Shown: positions 8,600-16,376, counted from the stretch's first letter. The stretch is 41,074 nt of DNA from Candidatus Staskawiczbacteria bacterium (GCA_903854535.1 CAINWR010000027.1:1-41074), one strand, 5' to 3'. Translations and numbers: made by a program. The notes: generated by a model from the sequence alone, not told the origin.

Positions 8600-8818
8600 T
8601 TATTTCTCTATTATTATACATTGAACAGGGCAAGATTCTGCTGCTGTTTGTGCGCTATCTAAATCATTTGTTTCAAGCTCGAAATTTCCAGCTGAGTTTT
8701 TTTCACAACCTTTTAATTTTGATTTGCCATCATCTGCCATTTCAAAATATTTTGAGCATACAGCTGCGCATGACCCGCAACCAATGCATTTTTCATGTTC
8801 TATTATAATTTTCGCCAT
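8600..8818 (-). CDS. Ferredoxin, single [4Fe-4S] type
   Basis: A 72-aa electron carrier. 'CIGCGSC' gives Cys11, Cys14 and Cys17, and 'CP' at residue 63 supplies the fourth ligand, as in single-cluster ferredoxins. Cys21 and Cys67 could form a disulfide, as in some relatives (inference). The soluble cytoplasmic partner is unknown; the anaerobic ribonucleotide reductase activase elsewhere in the window would need such a reductant. Its own promoter, TTTACA-N17-TAATAT, lies upstream. Confidence 0.9.
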   Translation of the reverse strand: MAKIIIEHEKCIGCGSCAAVCSKYFEMADDGKSKLKGCEKNSAGNFELETNDLDSAQTAAESCPVQCIIIEK

Positions 8819-8845
8819 AAAAATTTTATATTTAATAATGTTTAT

Positions 8846-8874
8846 ATATTAGTATATTTTAGTCTTTTTGTAAA
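8846..8874 (-). promoter_or_regulatory. Sigma70-type promoter of the ferredoxin gene
   Basis: On the minus strand TTTACA and TAATAT are separated by exactly 17 nt, with the -10 box 28 nt before the start codon. Confidence 0.65.
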
Positions 8875-8893
8875 TACCTGTCTGTAAAATAAT

Positions 8894-9880
8894 CTATTTA
8901 ATTTCTTCTTTTTCTACTTTTACTTTTTCAAATTCTTGCAAGCTGGTTAAAAGGCCATTTTTAGCTCCAGTTTGAGATAAGCAACTTGTAGAATTAGCAA
9001 TGCCAAGCTGAATGGCTTTCTCAATATTACCATTTTCTTTAATAAATGCTGATACAAATCCAGAAGCAAAAGCATCACCAGCTCCTACTGTATCAGCTAC
9101 TTGGGTTTTAAGAGTTTTAGCTGAATAAATGAATTCTCCATCAGAAACTACTACACCATCTTTGCCTTTAGTCATAATTGCAATTCCTGGGCAAAGTTTA
9201 TCTAATTTTTCAAAAATTTGTTTTTCTTTTTTAAATGGAATCTTAGTAAGAAAAGAAGCTTCTTCTTGATTGAGAATTAAAATATCTATTTTAGCTAATA
9301 TTTTTTTAAGTAAAGCTTTTGGTAAAGATAATTGAGAGTGACCTGGATTAGCAACTGTTTTTATGTTATTTTCTTTAGCAAAATCCACAATAGCTTCAAA
9401 GTTATTGCACAAATCTCCAGCAAGTGGAGCTAAATAAAACCATCTTGTTTCTCTTATGTCTTGCCAAGGAATCATATCTTTGTGCAAAAGCTCAGAAGCT
9501 CCTCTGTATACAAATATAGTGCGATCTTCTTTGAGCCCAGAAAGCACTACAGAGTGGCTGGTGGCTCTTTCAGAAAATCTTTTTACAAAACGAATATCTA
9601 CATTAAATTTAGAAAGTTCATCAATCAGAGCTGTTCCCGAAACATCAAGCCCTACTGCTCCGCAAAAAGCAGTTAAAAATCCTTGCTTAGCAAATCCAGC
9701 TGCTGTATTAGTTCCACCTCCACCAGAAGAAAAGTGCATTTCTTCTACATCAACTTTACTGCCCAATCCAAAGCAAACTCCTTTGCCAGTAATAAATTTT
9801 GTTGATCCTAAAATTTTAAACTTTTCAGGTTTAATGTATATATCCTGAATAGCTGACCCAAATGTAATTATATCGTACAT
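8894..9880 (-). CDS. PfkB-family carbohydrate kinase
   Basis: A 328-aa ribokinase-like sugar or nucleoside kinase. It has the N-terminal substrate loop 'SSGGGGTNTAAGFAKQG' and the C-terminal signature 'DTVGAGDAFASGF' near residue 265, containing the catalytic Asp and the anion hole. Full length for the family. The substrate cannot be read from sequence: ribose, fructose phosphate or a nucleoside are all possible, and nucleotide salvage is a common role in reduced genomes. It is preceded by A/T-rich repeats and has no SD. Confidence 0.88.
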   Translation of the reverse strand: MYDIITFGSAIQDIYIKPEKFKILGSTKFITGKGVCFGLGSKVDVEEMHFSSGGGGTNTAAGFAKQGFLTAFCGAVGLDVSGTALIDELSKFNVDIRFVKRFSERATSHSVVLSGLKEDRTIFVYRGASELLHKDMIPWQDIRETRWFYLAPLAGDLCNNFEAIVDFAKENNIKTVANPGHSQLSLPKALLKKILAKIDILILNQEEASFLTKIPFKKEKQIFEKLDKLCPGIAIMTKGKDGVVVSDGEFIYSAKTLKTQVADTVGAGDAFASGFVSAFIKENGNIEKAIQLGIANSTSCLSQTGAKNGLLTSLQEFEKVKVEKEEIK

Positions 9881-9891
9881 TTTTGTGAATT

Positions 9892-9940
9892 TTCAATTTT
9901 AAATTTCTAATTTTCAATAAATTTTTCAATTAGACAATTT
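9892..9940. repeat. A/T-rich intergenic repeat of the 'aattttcaatttt' type
   Basis: Reiterated variants of AATTTTCAATTTTAAATTTC fill the space between the PfkB kinase start and the HExxH gene stop. Inverted versions occur before clpP (18925-18958). Confidence 0.5.
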
Positions 9941-9951
9941 TCAATTGAATT

Positions 9952-10632
9952 TTAAATATGTTCTTTTACGCAATCAAGAGAGAGGTTTTTAAACTTATTT
10001 ATTGCTTGTTTGTTGAATAAATTTTCCTGCCTTAAAAATGGTTTGATTATTCTTAATGCAAACGCCCAAGCCTTTCTTTCTGATAACACAATTTCTTGAT
10101 TTGTATTTGTTTTTCTAAATGGTTTTCCATATTTCTCTGGCTCTGCGTGAATATGACCAATTTCATGTAATAATGCAAGTATTACTTTTGGTTCTGTTAT
10201 GTCTCCATAAACAGTTACGATTTTTTCTTCAGGGTATTCGCCACTTTTTTCTAAATCATTAGATTTTGGATCAAATAAAGCTCGGCAATCTTCTGGCATA
10301 ATATCCATTATATTTATTTCATAGTCATCAATTTTTAAAATTAGGTGGCTAATTTCTAAAAAAAATCTTTTTTGTTCCTCATCTGAAAAATATGCAGATG
10401 TTCTATACTCAATAAGTAAGGTGATGCCCCCATTTTTAATTTCCATTCCACAAACCTCGTCATATTTTACTTCGCCAATTTTTTGCGATAGAAAAATTAA
10501 AGCACCCCTAGTTGCTTCTTGTTCTTTTGGGTTGCTTATTCTTTGTTTAATAATTTTTTCTACTCCTTCTGATATTGGGTAGGAATTTTCTAATTTTAGC
10601 CCTTCATTTTCTCGTTCAATTGGTTCTTTCAT
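9952..10632 (-). CDS. HExxH zinc peptidase-like protein (ImmA/IrrE-like)
   Basis: A 226-aa protein with a zinc-peptidase motif 'LLHEIGHIHAE' and a downstream 'SERKAWAFALRI' segment that could supply the third ligand Glu. This arrangement resembles ImmA/IrrE proteins, which cleave phage-type repressors. No XRE-type repressor gene is adjacent, so the partner is unknown. It lacks a signal peptide and is probably cytoplasmic. It follows the MazF-like gene on the same strand, but about 100 nt containing a plus-strand promoter and hairpins lie between. Family assignment is moderate; the HExxH motif itself is clear. Confidence 0.6.
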   Translation of the reverse strand: MKEPIERENEGLKLENSYPISEGVEKIIKQRISNPKEQEATRGALIFLSQKIGEVKYDEVCGMEIKNGGITLLIEYRTSAYFSDEEQKRFFLEISHLILKIDDYEINIMDIMPEDCRALFDPKSNDLEKSGEYPEEKIVTVYGDITEPKVILALLHEIGHIHAEPEKYGKPFRKTNTNQEIVLSERKAWAFALRIIKPFLRQENLFNKQAINKFKNLSLDCVKEHI

Positions 10633-10660
10633 AATTTTTTATTTAATTTAAATTTGTCCC

Positions 10661-10688
10661 TTGACAAGAAGTTTTAATTTGCTATAAT
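10661..10688 (+). promoter_or_regulatory. Perfect-consensus sigma70 promoter
   Basis: TTGACA and TATAAT are both perfect, with a 16-nt spacer. No plus-strand gene follows; it drives the candidate small RNA below. Confidence 0.7.
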
Positions 10689-10694
10689 TAATCT

Positions 10695-10768
10695 ACAAAC
10701 GGCTTCGGCCCTCTCTTGCTTAAAAACAAGAGTAACTATCTGAGAAGCGCTATAAGCGCTTCTTTTAG
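10695..10768 (+). ncRNA. Candidate structured small RNA
   Basis: Downstream of the consensus promoter come three successive hairpins in about 70 nt. They are GGC-TTCG-GCC (10701-10710), CTCTTG...CAAGAG (10713-10732), and AGAAGCGC...GCGCTTCT (10743-10763) followed by a short T-rich tail like an intrinsic terminator. There is no ORF. The last hairpin is antisense to the final codons of the MazF-like gene. I do not recognise the family. Confidence 0.45.
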
Positions 10769-11113
10769 TTTGGTAAAATTATTCTCGCTCATTGTATCAA
10801 TTTTATACTGTAATCTTTTTGTGTCTATCAATCTAATTTGTGACAATATCGCTACGCTTTGATTTGAAATTTTAAAGTAGTATTTTCCTATTTTATCGGT
10901 TCTAGTTAGTGGTAATATCCATGCTACATCATTATTAAATTTTAGTAAAATAACTGCAGGTCGCAAAAAATTTTCACCACTGCCATCTTGTTCAAATCCA
11001 ACATTTTCTCCAAGCGAAGCAAACCAAATTTCTCGTTCATGAAAAAATGGACGTTTTTTATCGTTATGGATTTTTGATTTTCTATCGTGCCATTTTTTAT
11101 AATCCTTTTTCAT
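10736..11113 (-). CDS. MazF/PemK-like toxin (endoribonuclease family)
   Basis: A 125-aa protein with the PemK/MazF fold pattern: 'REIWFASLGENVGFEQDG...NFLRPAVILLKF' at the N-terminal half, then 'ILPLTRT', 'SVAILSQIRLIDTKRL' and a C-terminal helix. Family members cleave mRNA. No MazE-like antitoxin gene is adjacent. Instead the start codon lies 2 nt after the ppsA stop, which implies translational coupling to PEP synthase. Its last codons coincide with a hairpin of a candidate plus-strand RNA. Whether it is an active toxin is not shown by the sequence. Confidence 0.72.
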   Translation of the reverse strand: MKKDYKKWHDRKSKIHNDKKRPFFHEREIWFASLGENVGFEQDGSGENFLRPAVILLKFNNDVAWILPLTRTDKIGKYYFKISNQSVAILSQIRLIDTKRLQYKIDTMSENNFTKLKEALIALLR

Positions 11114-11115
11114 TT

Positions 11116-13569
11116 CTATTTTTGTAATTTTTTTTCAAGAGCTGATATGGCGATTTTGGTTTTTAAAACTGCATCGGGGGAGAGGGATAAAGACTCTATT
11201 CCTTTTTCTACTAAGAACTCTGCAAAGTCTGGGAAAGTAGATGGGCCGTCGCCACAAATTCCAATATATTTGTCATTGTTTTTACAAACTCTTATTGCTT
11301 CTTCAAAAAGTTCTTTGGTAGCTTCATTTTTTTCATTGCCAATATGAGCTATTTCTCCATTATCACGATCTAAGCCCAAGGTCAATTGAGTCAAATCATT
11401 TGATCCTATAGAAAATCCATCAAAAATTTCTAAAAACTTTTCAGCTAAAATCACATTAGCTGGGATTTCACACATAACATAAATTTTTAATCCAGATTCT
11501 TGAGATAACCCATTCTCCTTCATTATGGCAATAACTTTTTTACCCTCTTCTACGGTCCTACAAAATGGAATCATAACTTGCACATTATCAAGCCCATATT
11601 CTTCTCTTACTTTTTTGATAGCCCTACACTCTAAAGCAAAAGCATCTTTGAATTTTGGATCATAGTAGCGCGAAGCTCCGCGAAAACCAATCATAGGGTT
11701 TTCTTCTTTTGGCTCAAAAGTTTCTCCCCCAACAAGCGACCTATATTCATTGGTTTTAAAATCTGAAAATCTTACAATCACTTGTTTTGGATAAAATGCT
11801 GCCCCTATTTTACCAATACCTTGAGCTAATTTATCAATATAAAATTGTATCTTACTCGCCTCGCGTCGAAGCGGGTCATCCCATCCTGCTGTAATTTTAT
11901 CTACTTGAGTTTTTGTTTTTTTATCTAATTTATTATAATTTAAAAGAGCAAGCGGGTGTACTTTTATATAATTGGCAATTATGAATTCTTCGCGAGCAAG
12001 CCCCACGCCATCATTTGGAATAAAGCTTAAGGCAAAAGCATGATCTGGCTCTCCCAAGTTCATAGTAATTTTGGTTTTGGTTTTTTCTATATTAGATATA
12101 TCTGTTTTTTTAATTTCAAAAGGTATTATGCCCTCATAAACTTTCCCTTCTTCGCCTTCTGCACAAGAAACTGTAATTTCTTGCCCAGATTTTATTTTTT
12201 TAGATCCTGTAACAGACCCAACCACAACAGGAATACCAAGCTCTCTTCCAATTATTGCAGCATGGCAAGTTCTACCACCTCTATCTGTGACAATAGCTGA
12301 AGCTATTTTCATAGCAGGCACCCAATCTGGATCTGTCATTTCAGTTACTAAAACTTCCCCAGCTTTAAATTCTGCTACATTTTTTACATCTTTTATTACG
12401 TGAGCTTTCCCTTGCCCAATTTTATTTCCCACACTAAGGCCTATTACTATAGTTTGTAGTTTATGATTTATAGTTTGTAGTTTATACTCCTCTAGTACAC
12501 TTAAATTTTTTTTGCTTTGAACTGTTTCTGGTCTTGCTTGTACAATAAATAATTTTCCTGTTTTTCCATCTTTAGCCCATTCCATATCCATAGATTTTTT
12601 GTAATGTTCTTCAACTATTATTGCCCATTTTGCTAATTGCAAAGCTTCATCATCTGATATAGAAAAACTTTCACGTTCTTTTTTGCTTGTAATAATATTT
12701 TTTGTTGGATCTTTGGCTTTGGTGTTTGGATTATAAACTAATTTTTCTTCTTTAACTCCTAGTTTCTTATCTATAACTGGTTTAAAACCCTTTTTAAGCG
12801 TAGTTTCGAAAATATAAAATTGATCAGGATCAACTCTTCCTTTTACTATATGTTCTCCTAATCCATAGCTAGCATTAATAAGCACTACATCACCAAATCC
12901 AGATTCAGTATCACAAGAAAACATAATTCCAGAAACTCCAAGATCAGATCTTACCATTTTTTGTATTCCTACAGATGAACCTACTTTGAGTTGATCAAGT
13001 CCAAGCTGATTTCTGTAAACAATAGCTCTATCTGTAAAGAAAGAAGAAAAACAATCTTTGACTGCTTTAACTAATCTCTCATGGCCAGAGATATTTAAAT
13101 AGGTCTCAAATTGCCCAGCGAAAGAAGCATCTGGATTATCTTCTGCAACTCCTGAAGTTCTTACTGCTACATCAGTATTTTCAAATTGTTCTGAGCTTGT
13201 TGAAGGGTATTTTTTTGACAAATCATCATAAGCATCAAATAATTCTTTTTGCAAATCTTCTGGTAATTCTGCGTTTAGTAATAAATCTCTGCAAGCCTTA
13301 CCAACTTGTTGGACGCTTTTTACATTTTTAGGATCTAAAGTTTTAAAGACATTATTAAGTTTTTCTTCTAATCCATTTTCTTTGATAAACTTCCAATAGA
13401 AATTTGTAGTTAAAGCAAATCCATCTGGTACAGCAACCCCTTTTGAAGTAAGCTGTGTAAACATTTCACCTAAGCTTGCATTTTTTCCACCAACTAGCGG
13501 GACATCAGTCATTCTTAATTCTGAAAAGTGTAAAATATTTTTTTGATCTCTATTTATTTCATTTGCCAT
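11116..13569 (-). CDS. ppsA: Phosphoenolpyruvate synthase
   Basis: An 817-aa PEP synthase (pyruvate + ATP to PEP + AMP + Pi), used in gluconeogenesis or run in reverse in some anaerobes. Domain order is ATP-grasp pyruvate-binding half ('VPLVGGKNASLGEM'), phosphohistidine swivelling domain with His436 in 'GGRTCHAAIIGRE', and the TIM-barrel PEP domain with catalytic Cys772 in 'ICGDGPS'. A heptamer-type repeat is inserted in frame at residues about 362-374 (KLQT-INHKLQT) in the linker before the swivelling domain. It has its own promoter divergent from the 13.7-kb gene, and the MazF-like gene follows directly. Confidence 0.93.
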   Translation of the reverse strand: MANEINRDQKNILHFSELRMTDVPLVGGKNASLGEMFTQLTSKGVAVPDGFALTTNFYWKFIKENGLEEKLNNVFKTLDPKNVKSVQQVGKACRDLLLNAELPEDLQKELFDAYDDLSKKYPSTSSEQFENTDVAVRTSGVAEDNPDASFAGQFETYLNISGHERLVKAVKDCFSSFFTDRAIVYRNQLGLDQLKVGSSVGIQKMVRSDLGVSGIMFSCDTESGFGDVVLINASYGLGEHIVKGRVDPDQFYIFETTLKKGFKPVIDKKLGVKEEKLVYNPNTKAKDPTKNIITSKKERESFSISDDEALQLAKWAIIVEEHYKKSMDMEWAKDGKTGKLFIVQARPETVQSKKNLSVLEEYKLQTINHKLQTIVIGLSVGNKIGQGKAHVIKDVKNVAEFKAGEVLVTEMTDPDWVPAMKIASAIVTDRGGRTCHAAIIGRELGIPVVVGSVTGSKKIKSGQEITVSCAEGEEGKVYEGIIPFEIKKTDISNIEKTKTKITMNLGEPDHAFALSFIPNDGVGLAREEFIIANYIKVHPLALLNYNKLDKKTKTQVDKITAGWDDPLRREASKIQFYIDKLAQGIGKIGAAFYPKQVIVRFSDFKTNEYRSLVGGETFEPKEENPMIGFRGASRYYDPKFKDAFALECRAIKKVREEYGLDNVQVMIPFCRTVEEGKKVIAIMKENGLSQESGLKIYVMCEIPANVILAEKFLEIFDGFSIGSNDLTQLTLGLDRDNGEIAHIGNEKNEATKELFEEAIRVCKNNDKYIGICGDGPSTFPDFAEFLVEKGIESLSLSPDAVLKTKIAISALEKKLQK
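12448..12485. repeat. In-frame direct repeat within ppsA
   Basis: Two perfect 17-bp copies of TATAGTTTGTAGTTTAT are separated by 4 nt. The same heptamer-like sequence (TAGTTTG) is repeated in the intergenic space at 25252-25283. Here it encodes 'YKLQTINHKLQTI' on the minus strand. Confidence 0.7.
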
Positions 13570-13602
13570 AATTTTTTATATTTTAAAAAATAATATTCAT
13601 TA

Positions 13603-13631
13603 ATTATATCTTTTTGTAGGGAAGTCCGCAA
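13603..13631 (-). promoter_or_regulatory. ppsA promoter
   Basis: On the minus strand TTGCGG and TATAAT are separated by 17 nt. Its -35 box lies only 3 nt from the -35 box of the divergent promoter. Confidence 0.6.
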
Positions 13632-13661
13632 ACCTTGACTTTTTATAAATTGTAGTATAAA
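13624..13661 (+). promoter_or_regulatory. Promoter of the 13.7-kb accessory gene, with shared 16-mer
   Basis: The segment GTCCGCAAACCTTGAC (13624-13639) ends in the -35 box TTGACT, followed by TATAAA 15 nt later or TAAACT 17 nt later. The identical 16-mer occurs at 16337-16352 before the RHH gene. Confidence 0.55.
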
Positions 13662-13719
13662 CTATATCTGTGGATCATTGACAACAATTTCTTGTTCTTG
13701 TGAATTTCCGGAGGATAAA

Positions 13720-14871
13720 GTGATTGATCAAGAACTTCAAGCAAAACTTGATGCCCTAAAAGAAATTAAGGGGCAGTACATGGTCGGATCCCAGACTGCT
13801 TACTGGTTTCTAAAGGCGCGGCGACACTATGACAACTTGTGCAATCGTCTCCACAAGTTGGGGTGCAACATCAGTGTAAACGAAGCGTCTTTGGTAACCG
13901 GCAACATCTTGACCGCATCGAAGACTGCAATAGCGATGACCTTGGTTGTAAACAGCACCATGGATCATCCGTATGTTGGTCTCGACACCTGTGTCCATGC
14001 ATTTGTACTCCCGACGCTACTTCAAGAAAGGAAAACAAAAATAAATAACTTGCATCAAGTCGGCGAAGTGGTCTGGACAGTCGATCCGTTGCCGATTTTC
14101 AAGCTCGTGCTAGACGAGTCTCGGGCGACAGACATATCGCCAGAATTCTCGGTTGGCGCGGTGCTTAAGCTCTTACTTTCGGATGTCGCACGACATGTAA
14201 AGTTCTTGGTCTGTTGCAGGACCGGAGAAAGAGTTTCTCTTTCAAACGTGGCGGAGAGAACGGAATTCCGCAATGCCCGCCGGGATACTCTTGAAGATCT
14301 GATTTTGCAAAGATTGGAATACCTTAATACGTTAGATGATGAAGTGGCCGAGGAAATTGACGAAGATTATCTTCGCCTCGTCCGGCAACTTTCAGAATCT
14401 TACGATCAAAAAGATCTTTCACAGTGCCATCTGATAATGCAGGTGATAACGGTGAGGGAAATCACTCAATCGCTCGAAATGGAAATGGTCACGGTGGTTC
14501 GCGAAAGTTGCTTGCAAGAAGAATGCCTGCTTCTGCTCGGGGTTGAGCAAATCTTTGCCAGAGCCGAAGCAGAGTATACTCTCGGCACGATCGATGTGGA
14601 GCGGCGTATAGCAGTGAATCTCGTCTATGAGCACATGCAATCAGTCGGAGAGATCACACGATCAGAGCAATCTGAGCAGTTGATCGACCTTGCGATTGCG
14701 GAGTTTCTCCGTAAAAGAGATGTTAGTAAAAGACGTCTTGCGCAGTTGGTTGATCTTGATGTTCCAGACCAGATCATTCGAGACGAGGAATATCTACTTA
14801 AAAAGCGACGATACTTTTATTTGTCGCTCAAGAAGAATCGGTCATGGCTGATTGCTTTCTTTGCCAGATGA
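13720..14871 (+). CDS. Hypothetical protein, SD-led accessory gene
   Basis: A 383-aa protein I do not recognise. It looks mostly alpha-helical, rich in charged residues, with no signal peptide or clear membrane helix and Cys-containing stretches ('FLVCCRTGE', 'ESCLQEECLLLLGVEQ'). The ORF track uses a TTG at 13678. A GGAGG five nt before the in-frame GTG at 13720 decides the start. GC and codon use are clearly higher and more balanced than in neighbours (many CTC, CGC, GTC codons), and the stop is TGA. With its own promoter and a strong terminator it forms a closed single-gene unit, probably acquired. Confidence 0.7.
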   Translation: MIDQELQAKLDALKEIKGQYMVGSQTAYWFLKARRHYDNLCNRLHKLGCNISVNEASLVTGNILTASKTAIAMTLVVNSTMDHPYVGLDTCVHAFVLPTLLQERKTKINNLHQVGEVVWTVDPLPIFKLVLDESRATDISPEFSVGAVLKLLLSDVARHVKFLVCCRTGERVSLSNVAERTEFRNARRDTLEDLILQRLEYLNTLDDEVAEEIDEDYLRLVRQLSESYDQKDLSQCHLIMQVITVREITQSLEMEMVTVVRESCLQEECLLLLGVEQIFARAEAEYTLGTIDVERRIAVNLVYEHMQSVGEITRSEQSEQLIDLAIAEFLRKRDVSKRRLAQLVDLDVPDQIIRDEEYLLKKRRYFYLSLKKNRSWLIAFFAR

Positions 14872-14892
14872 GTTGCGATAGCTGGATACGTG

Positions 14893-14933
14893 GCCAGTGG
14901 GACGGGCAAACCGACCACTGGCTTTTTTATTTT
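14893..14933 (+). terminator. Strong intrinsic terminator
   Basis: The stem GCCAGTGG/CCACTGGC is followed by TTTTTTATTTT, 22 nt after the stop of the 13.7-kb gene. Confidence 0.85.
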
Positions 14934-14993
14934 AGCTTAGCTGTCTAAATACTTTGTGGGTACGATCGTAGTGACAAGGTGTTTTGCAAATTT

Positions 14994-15022
14994 TTGGGGA
15001 TTTTGGGATTTTATGGTATATT
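14994..15022 (+). promoter_or_regulatory. Promoter of the membrane protein/arsM pair
   Basis: TTGGGG and TATATT are separated by 17 nt, with the -10 box 35 nt before the start codon. No ArsR-like operator is evident. Confidence 0.5.
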
Positions 15023-15056
15023 GTAAATAGTTCAAAATATAAAATAAAAATTTTCA

Positions 15057-15575
15057 ATGAAAAAGTTTTTTTTAGCAATATTGTTGTTTTTAGTAATAGC
15101 TATACCAGTGATGGCAGAAGAATGTCCTTTTGGCCTAAAAAATGATGCTTATCCTGGGCAATGTGGAAGATATATAGATAAAAATAAAGACGGCTATTGT
15201 GATTATTCTGAAAACGAAAATGAAGTTGTAAGTTCTACAAATGAAGAAATTAAAAAATCTCCATATAATTTTTTGGCAATTACTTTTATTACAATAGGAG
15301 TTTATATTATTTCTTGGCTTTTGGCAAAAAATAAAAAAATCACTGTAATTCAACATAGAAAATTTTGGAATATTTTGCTTTTAGCTTCTTTTATAATCAC
15401 CGCCATTACTTCTGTAGTTTATCTTTTGCGATTGGAATTTGGTATAGAAATAGGGGAAATTAAAGATTTATCTTTTTGGCACATAGAAATAGGTTATTTT
15501 ATGATTTTAGTTTCTATATTTCATAGTTTGTGGCATATTCCTTATTTTAAGACGATATTTTATGCAAGAAAATAA
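15057..15575 (+). CDS. Exported three-helix membrane protein, DUF4405/cytochrome b-like
   Basis: A 172-aa protein with a signal peptide (KKFFLAILLFLVIAIPVMAEE), then an extracytoplasmic Cys-containing segment with a calcium-binding-loop look ('DKNKDGYCDYSE'). Three membrane helices follow (about 73-91, 103-124, 140-160). Histidines in 'QHRKFW', 'FWHIEIGYF' and 'FHSLWHIPYF' suggest haem ligation, as in DUF4405-type redox membrane proteins; this is inference. It overlaps arsM by 14 nt, so the two are translated from one mRNA and may act in one redox or arsenic-related process. Confidence 0.5.
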   Translation: MKKFFLAILLFLVIAIPVMAEECPFGLKNDAYPGQCGRYIDKNKDGYCDYSENENEVVSSTNEEIKKSPYNFLAITFITIGVYIISWLLAKNKKITVIQHRKFWNILLLASFIITAITSVVYLLRLEFGIEIGEIKDLSFWHIEIGYFMILVSIFHSLWHIPYFKTIFYARK

Positions 15576-16296
15576 TATCAAAGAAATTGTAAAAGATGCT
15601 TACAAAAAAATAGCTACAGAAGATAAAAAATGTGGCTGTAGTTGTAGTAGTGCTAAAAATATTTCAAAAAGTATAGGATATACAGAAGAAGAATTGAAAA
15701 TTGTGGGCCAAGCAAATTTGGGTTTGGGGTGTGGCAATCCTTTGGCTTTTGGTAAAATAAAAGAAGGCGATATTGTGCTTGATTTAGGCTGTGGGGCTGG
15801 GATAGATGCAATTTTGGCAGCTAAAAAAGTTGGTAAAAATGGCAAAGTGATTGGCGTAGATATGACAGAGGAAATGATCAAAAAAGCTAAAGAAAACGCT
15901 AAAAACAGCGGAGTTGAAAATACAGATTTTTTATTAGGAGAAATTGAAAATTTGCCCTTGCCAGATAATTTTGTAGATACAATAATTACAAATTGCGTAA
16001 TAAATTTGACTCCAGACAAAGCCAAAACATTTTCAGAAGCTTATAGGGTTTTAAAGCCGGGCGGGCAAATTTATCTTTCTGATATTGTATTATTACAAGA
16101 ACTTACACAAGAGCAAAGAAATAACAATGAATTAATTTCTGGTTGCGTGGCAGGAGCTTTGTTGAGAGATGATTATTTGGCAAAAATAAAACAAGCAGGA
16201 TTTAACGTAAAAATTTTGCATGAAAATACGGGTATTAGCAAACAGCAATATAATGGAATTCCTTTGGAAAGCATAATGGTCCAATTAGTAAAATAA
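15562..16296 (+). CDS. arsM: Arsenite S-adenosylmethionine methyltransferase
   Basis: A 244-aa ArsM-type methyltransferase that transfers methyl groups from SAM to trivalent arsenic. It carries the Rossmann SAM motif 'VLDLGCGAGID' (near 70) and 'VIGVDMTEEMI'. The family's As-binding cysteines appear in 'CGCSC' (24-28), 'NLGLGCGNP' (Cys57) and 'ISGCVAGAL' (near 194). Length is slightly short but complete. The start codon lies within the end of the upstream membrane protein gene, indicating coupling. No arsR or arsB gene is visible. A related SAM methyltransferase acting on another substrate cannot be excluded, but the cysteine pattern favours ArsM. Confidence 0.85.
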   Translation: MQENNIKEIVKDAYKKIATEDKKCGCSCSSAKNISKSIGYTEEELKIVGQANLGLGCGNPLAFGKIKEGDIVLDLGCGAGIDAILAAKKVGKNGKVIGVDMTEEMIKKAKENAKNSGVENTDFLLGEIENLPLPDNFVDTIITNCVINLTPDKAKTFSEAYRVLKPGGQIYLSDIVLLQELTQEQRNNNELISGCVAGALLRDDYLAKIKQAGFNVKILHENTGISKQQYNGIPLESIMVQLVK

Positions 16297-16336
16297 ATTT
16301 TAAAATTTGAAGCTGGGCTTAGTTCAGTTTTTTGTT

Positions 16337-16376
16337 GTCCGCAAACCTTGACATAAATAACAATCATATGTTATTA
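16337..16376 (+). promoter_or_regulatory. Promoter/operator of the RHH gene
   Basis: GTCCGCAAACCTTGAC (shared with 13624) leads into TTGACA, with TTATTA 17 nt later. Between the boxes lies the inverted repeat AATAACA-atcata-TGTTATT (16356-16375), positioned where a repressor would block RNA polymerase. The RHH protein encoded downstream is the obvious candidate. Confidence 0.55.

Noticed and set aside
9456-9848. ORFs opposite the PfkB kinase gene
   Set aside because: They are shadows with Ser/Pro-rich translations typical of antisense frames; the kinase has all family motifs.
13678-13719. TTG start of the 13.7-kb gene
   Set aside because: GGAGG lies 5 nt before the in-frame GTG at 13720, and the TTG is only about 15-25 nt after the -10 region.
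16300-16345. Terminator after arsM
   Set aside because: AGCTGGGCTTAGTTCAG followed by TTTTTT gives only a 3-4 bp stem; too weak to annotate although the T-run is suggestive.
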